NCBI GenBank assembly: GCA_964631605.1
Contig: CAZVYG010000003.1
Coordinates: 62,001 to 126,000, forward strand
DNA: 64,000 nucleotides
From: JARKQH01 sp964631605
Lineage (GTDB): Bacteria > Verrucomicrobiota > Verrucomicrobiia > Limisphaerales > UBA8199
Direction of reading: 5' to 3'
Below are positions 62,084-64,000 of this stretch, one piece after another. Made by a program: the position numbers and the translations under genes. Below the pieces are notes generated by a model. The model did not search any database, was not told the DNA's origin, and saw only the letters and a program-made list of their open reading frames with translations. How positions within the stretch are numbered: position 1 is the first letter of the stretch; every line of letters begins with the position of its first letter.

Positions 62084-63825
62084 GCATCGAGGTACCGCTG
62101 TTTTCGGCGCCGGCGCTGGTGGGCTGGCTTTGGAAGGCGACGTGGCAGGCGTCCATTATCATCGGGGTGGTGTTGGCATTGCAGTGGGCGCTTCGCAAGC
62201 GGCTGGCACCGTGCTGGCGGCATGCGCTTTGGCTGGTGGTGGTGATCCGCCTGATGCTGCCCTGGTCGCCCGGGAGCGAAGTGAGTCTGTTCAACCTCTT
62301 CGCGGCCCTGAGCGAGGGACCGGCATTGGCGTCTGCGGAGGAGGCTGCGGCTGCGGGGGAAGGGGCCACCAGCGGGGAGGAGGAGGGGGAGGCGGGGCGG
62401 GTTCAACCGTTGGCTGCTTCGGCGTGGCAGTCAGCGGCCCGAGGGGTCCTCTGGGGCTGGTTGGGGGGCGTGATCACGCTGGGCGGGTACCTGGTTTTCT
62501 CGAACTGGCGGCTGGCGTGCCATGTTCGGCGCCAGCGTCCGGTCACCGACACGCGCGTGTTGGAGGTGCTGGAGGACTGCAAGCAGGAGATGGGTGTCAG
62601 CATTCCGTTGACGCTGGTCGAGACGCCGGCCGCGGGGAGCCCGGCGCTGCTGGGCTTTGTGCGGCCGCGTTTGCTGCTGCCCATCGGTGTGCTGCAGAAT
62701 TTCTCTTTATCTGAATTGCGGTTTCTTTTTCTACACGAGCTGGGGCATCTCCGGCGGGGAGACATCGCATGGAACTGGCTGGCGACCCTTCCCCTGCTGG
62801 TGCACTGGTTTAATCCCCTGGTGTGGTACGCCTGCCACCGAATGCGCGTGGATGGCGAACTGGCTTGCGACGCTTTGGCGCTTTCGCGCATGCCGGGCGG
62901 CGAGACCCAATCGTATGGGAGGACGCTGATCAAATTGCTGGAATGCTTTGCCCGCCCGGCGGTGGGGCCGGGACTGGCGGGAATACTCGAAAACCAAAAT
63001 CAAATGAAAGAGAGGATTAACATGATTGCCAAATACAAAACAACCCGGAGCTGGCCCCTGCTAGGGGCGGCGCTGCTCGGCATTCTGGCGGTGGTCACCC
63101 TGACGGATGCCCAAACGCCCTCCGCGGCGGGCCGGGGCGGGGCCTCGCCCGGGGACAGCCAGGGGCCGCCGCGGATTATCGCCACTTCGCCGGCGGTTGG
63201 AGCCACCGACGTTGATCCGGCGTTGAGTGAAATCAGTGTGACCTTTGACCGGGACATGGCGGGTGGGTTCTCGTGGACGGGAGGGGGTCCGGAATACCCC
63301 CCAATTCCGGAGGGCAAGAAGCCCCAATGGAAGGACAAACGAACGTGCGCGCTGCCGGTCAAGCTTGAGCGGGGACGTTTTTATCGGGTGGGCATCAACT
63401 CGACGAGCTATCAAAACTTCAAGAGCGCCGCCGGCGTGCCCGCGCAGCCCGCGGCGATTTACTTCACCACGCAGGGCGCCAGCGATGAGCTAAAAGCCAG
63501 GGCATCCAAGCCCCAGATCGTGACCATCACCCCCAGGAACAACGCGCAGGATGTGGATCCCGGCCTGACTGAAATCCGGGTCACCTTCAACGTGCCGATG
63601 GGCGGCGGGTTCTCCTGGACGGGCGGTGGGCCGGATTTTCCAAAAATCCCCGAGGGTAAGAAGCCTTATTGGTCCGAGGACCGCAAAACCTGCGCGCTGC
63701 CGGTCAAGCTTGAGGCGGGGCACACGTACCGGCTCGGGCTGAACAGTCCCTCGCACAAGAATTTCCAAAGCGCCGGCGGGGTTCCTCTTGATCCGGTGAG
63801 TTACAGTTTCACCACACGGAAGTAG
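62080..63825 (+). CDS. BlaR1-like M56 metalloprotease with tandem Ig-like (Big_5) C-terminal domains
   Basis: A 581-residue membrane receptor-protease. The N-terminal part has several membrane helices (IIIGVVLALQW, HALWLVVVIRLMLPW) and the M56 zinc site HELGH at 219-223, followed by WFNPLVWYACHRMRVDGELA with the third ligand Glu. After a further membrane helix (about 330-350) there is no penicillin-binding sensor. Instead, two similar Big_5 domains of about 100 residues occur, each with FSWTGGGP and TCALPVKLE. It is coupled to blaI by ATGA. The signal sensed is therefore unknown and unlikely to be a beta-lactam bound covalently. Confidence 0.9.
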   Translation: MSIEVPLFSAPALVGWLWKATWQASIIIGVVLALQWALRKRLAPCWRHALWLVVVIRLMLPWSPGSEVSLFNLFAALSEGPALASAEEAAAAGEGATSGEEEGEAGRVQPLAASAWQSAARGVLWGWLGGVITLGGYLVFSNWRLACHVRRQRPVTDTRVLEVLEDCKQEMGVSIPLTLVETPAAGSPALLGFVRPRLLLPIGVLQNFSLSELRFLFLHELGHLRRGDIAWNWLATLPLLVHWFNPLVWYACHRMRVDGELACDALALSRMPGGETQSYGRTLIKLLECFARPAVGPGLAGILENQNQMKERINMIAKYKTTRSWPLLGAALLGILAVVTLTDAQTPSAAGRGGASPGDSQGPPRIIATSPAVGATDVDPALSEISVTFDRDMAGGFSWTGGGPEYPPIPEGKKPQWKDKRTCALPVKLERGRFYRVGINSTSYQNFKSAAGVPAQPAAIYFTTQGASDELKARASKPQIVTITPRNNAQDVDPGLTEIRVTFNVPMGGGFSWTGGGPDFPKIPEGKKPYWSEDRKTCALPVKLEAGHTYRLGLNSPSHKNFQSAGGVPLDPVSYSFTTRK

Positions 63826-63932
63826 CGCCCCTTGCACCCCGTGGCGGCAATGGCACCCGGTGCGCCACGCGCCGGGGCTGGGCGGGGCAAAGCGCAGTTC
63901 CCGGGACATCCTTTCAAGCCGCAGCGAGTGGT

Positions 63933-64000
63933 TTAAGCCGGGCTGCCAATTTCGATGGATTGCTCGAGGTCCGGCAGCAGCGCCTGGATGCCGTGCCGCT
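63933..64000 (-). CDS. C-terminal end of an unidentified minus-strand gene (partial)
   Basis: The last 21 codons read RHGIQALLPDLEQSIEIGSP-A and stop with TAA at 63933. The frame is open to the window edge and has coding-like composition. Too short to identify. It converges on the M56 receptor gene with 107 bp between. Confidence 0.4.
   Translation of the reverse strand, partial: RHGIQALLPDLEQSIEIGSPA

Noticed and set aside
62080..63825. Beta-lactam sensor BlaR1/MecR1
   Set aside because: The protease half fits, but the C-terminal part consists of Ig-like repeats and no penicillin-binding motifs were seen.

Overview
The window looks like a chromosome segment of a GC-rich, saprophytic Verrucomicrobiota bacterium, probably of the Limisphaerales/Pedosphaera group (inference from gene content; no rRNA is present). 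Supporting traits are a PEP-CTERM surface protein, a sulfatase, many secreted glycoside hydrolases with long beta-sandwich tails, a GDA-type Dxs, a large SSS symporter and short intergenic repeats with a GCCCC-GTT-GGGGC core. No tRNA, rRNA or CRISPR was found. A 10-N assembly gap lies at 11979-11988.

Left part (1-16000). NAD-dependent DNA ligase is followed by an McrBC restriction pair whose McrB carries an internal EVE domain. A 1.2-kb gene-free stretch (5972-7165) holds 24-bp direct repeats, 13 copies of an 8-bp unit and a 0.39-kb segment that is repeated at 9488. The second copy of that segment runs into an intact GT4 glycosyltransferase gene; the first contains only a decayed 5' end of the same gene. 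Between the copies lie a sulfatase and gene debris (HicB, HicA and a trypsin-like protease, all broken). Then come a DUF4097-like repeat protein, a PEP-CTERM protein, an SDR oxidoreductase, a secreted protein of unknown function and an FmdB zinc ribbon.

Carbohydrate region (16000-40313, minus strand). Genes encode a GH106-type rhamnosidase, a beta-helix/CBM6 protein, a GH130 mannosylglucose phosphorylase, a cellobiose 2-epimerase, a GH5-like glycanase, an SSS symporter, a DUF5060-type glycoside hydrolase, a GH44 endoglucanase, a sugar-porter MFS and a URO-D family protein. GH5 + symporter + epimerase + phosphorylase form a plausible beta-mannan route. Inside this region sits a tightly overlapping block: DAG glycosyltransferase, APP1 phosphatidate phosphatase, RluA pseudouridine synthase and SET-domain protein.

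Defence remnant (40645-45031, plus strand). An excisionase-like HTH gene, an internally deleted hsdM, an intact hsdS, an intact Fic gene, a frameshifted AAA ATPase and two copies of the hsdR 5' end describe a decayed type I restriction island.

Right part (45292-64000). Two NupG-like MFS transporters face a dapA-dapB-folK operon. Then follow a CzcA/CzcC-like efflux pair without a fusion protein, a ThuA-like protein, a 662-residue protein of unknown family, icd and xseB-dxs. At the end is a BlaI-BlaR1 pair with two perfect operators over its promoter; its receptor has tandem Ig-like domains in place of a penicillin-binding sensor.
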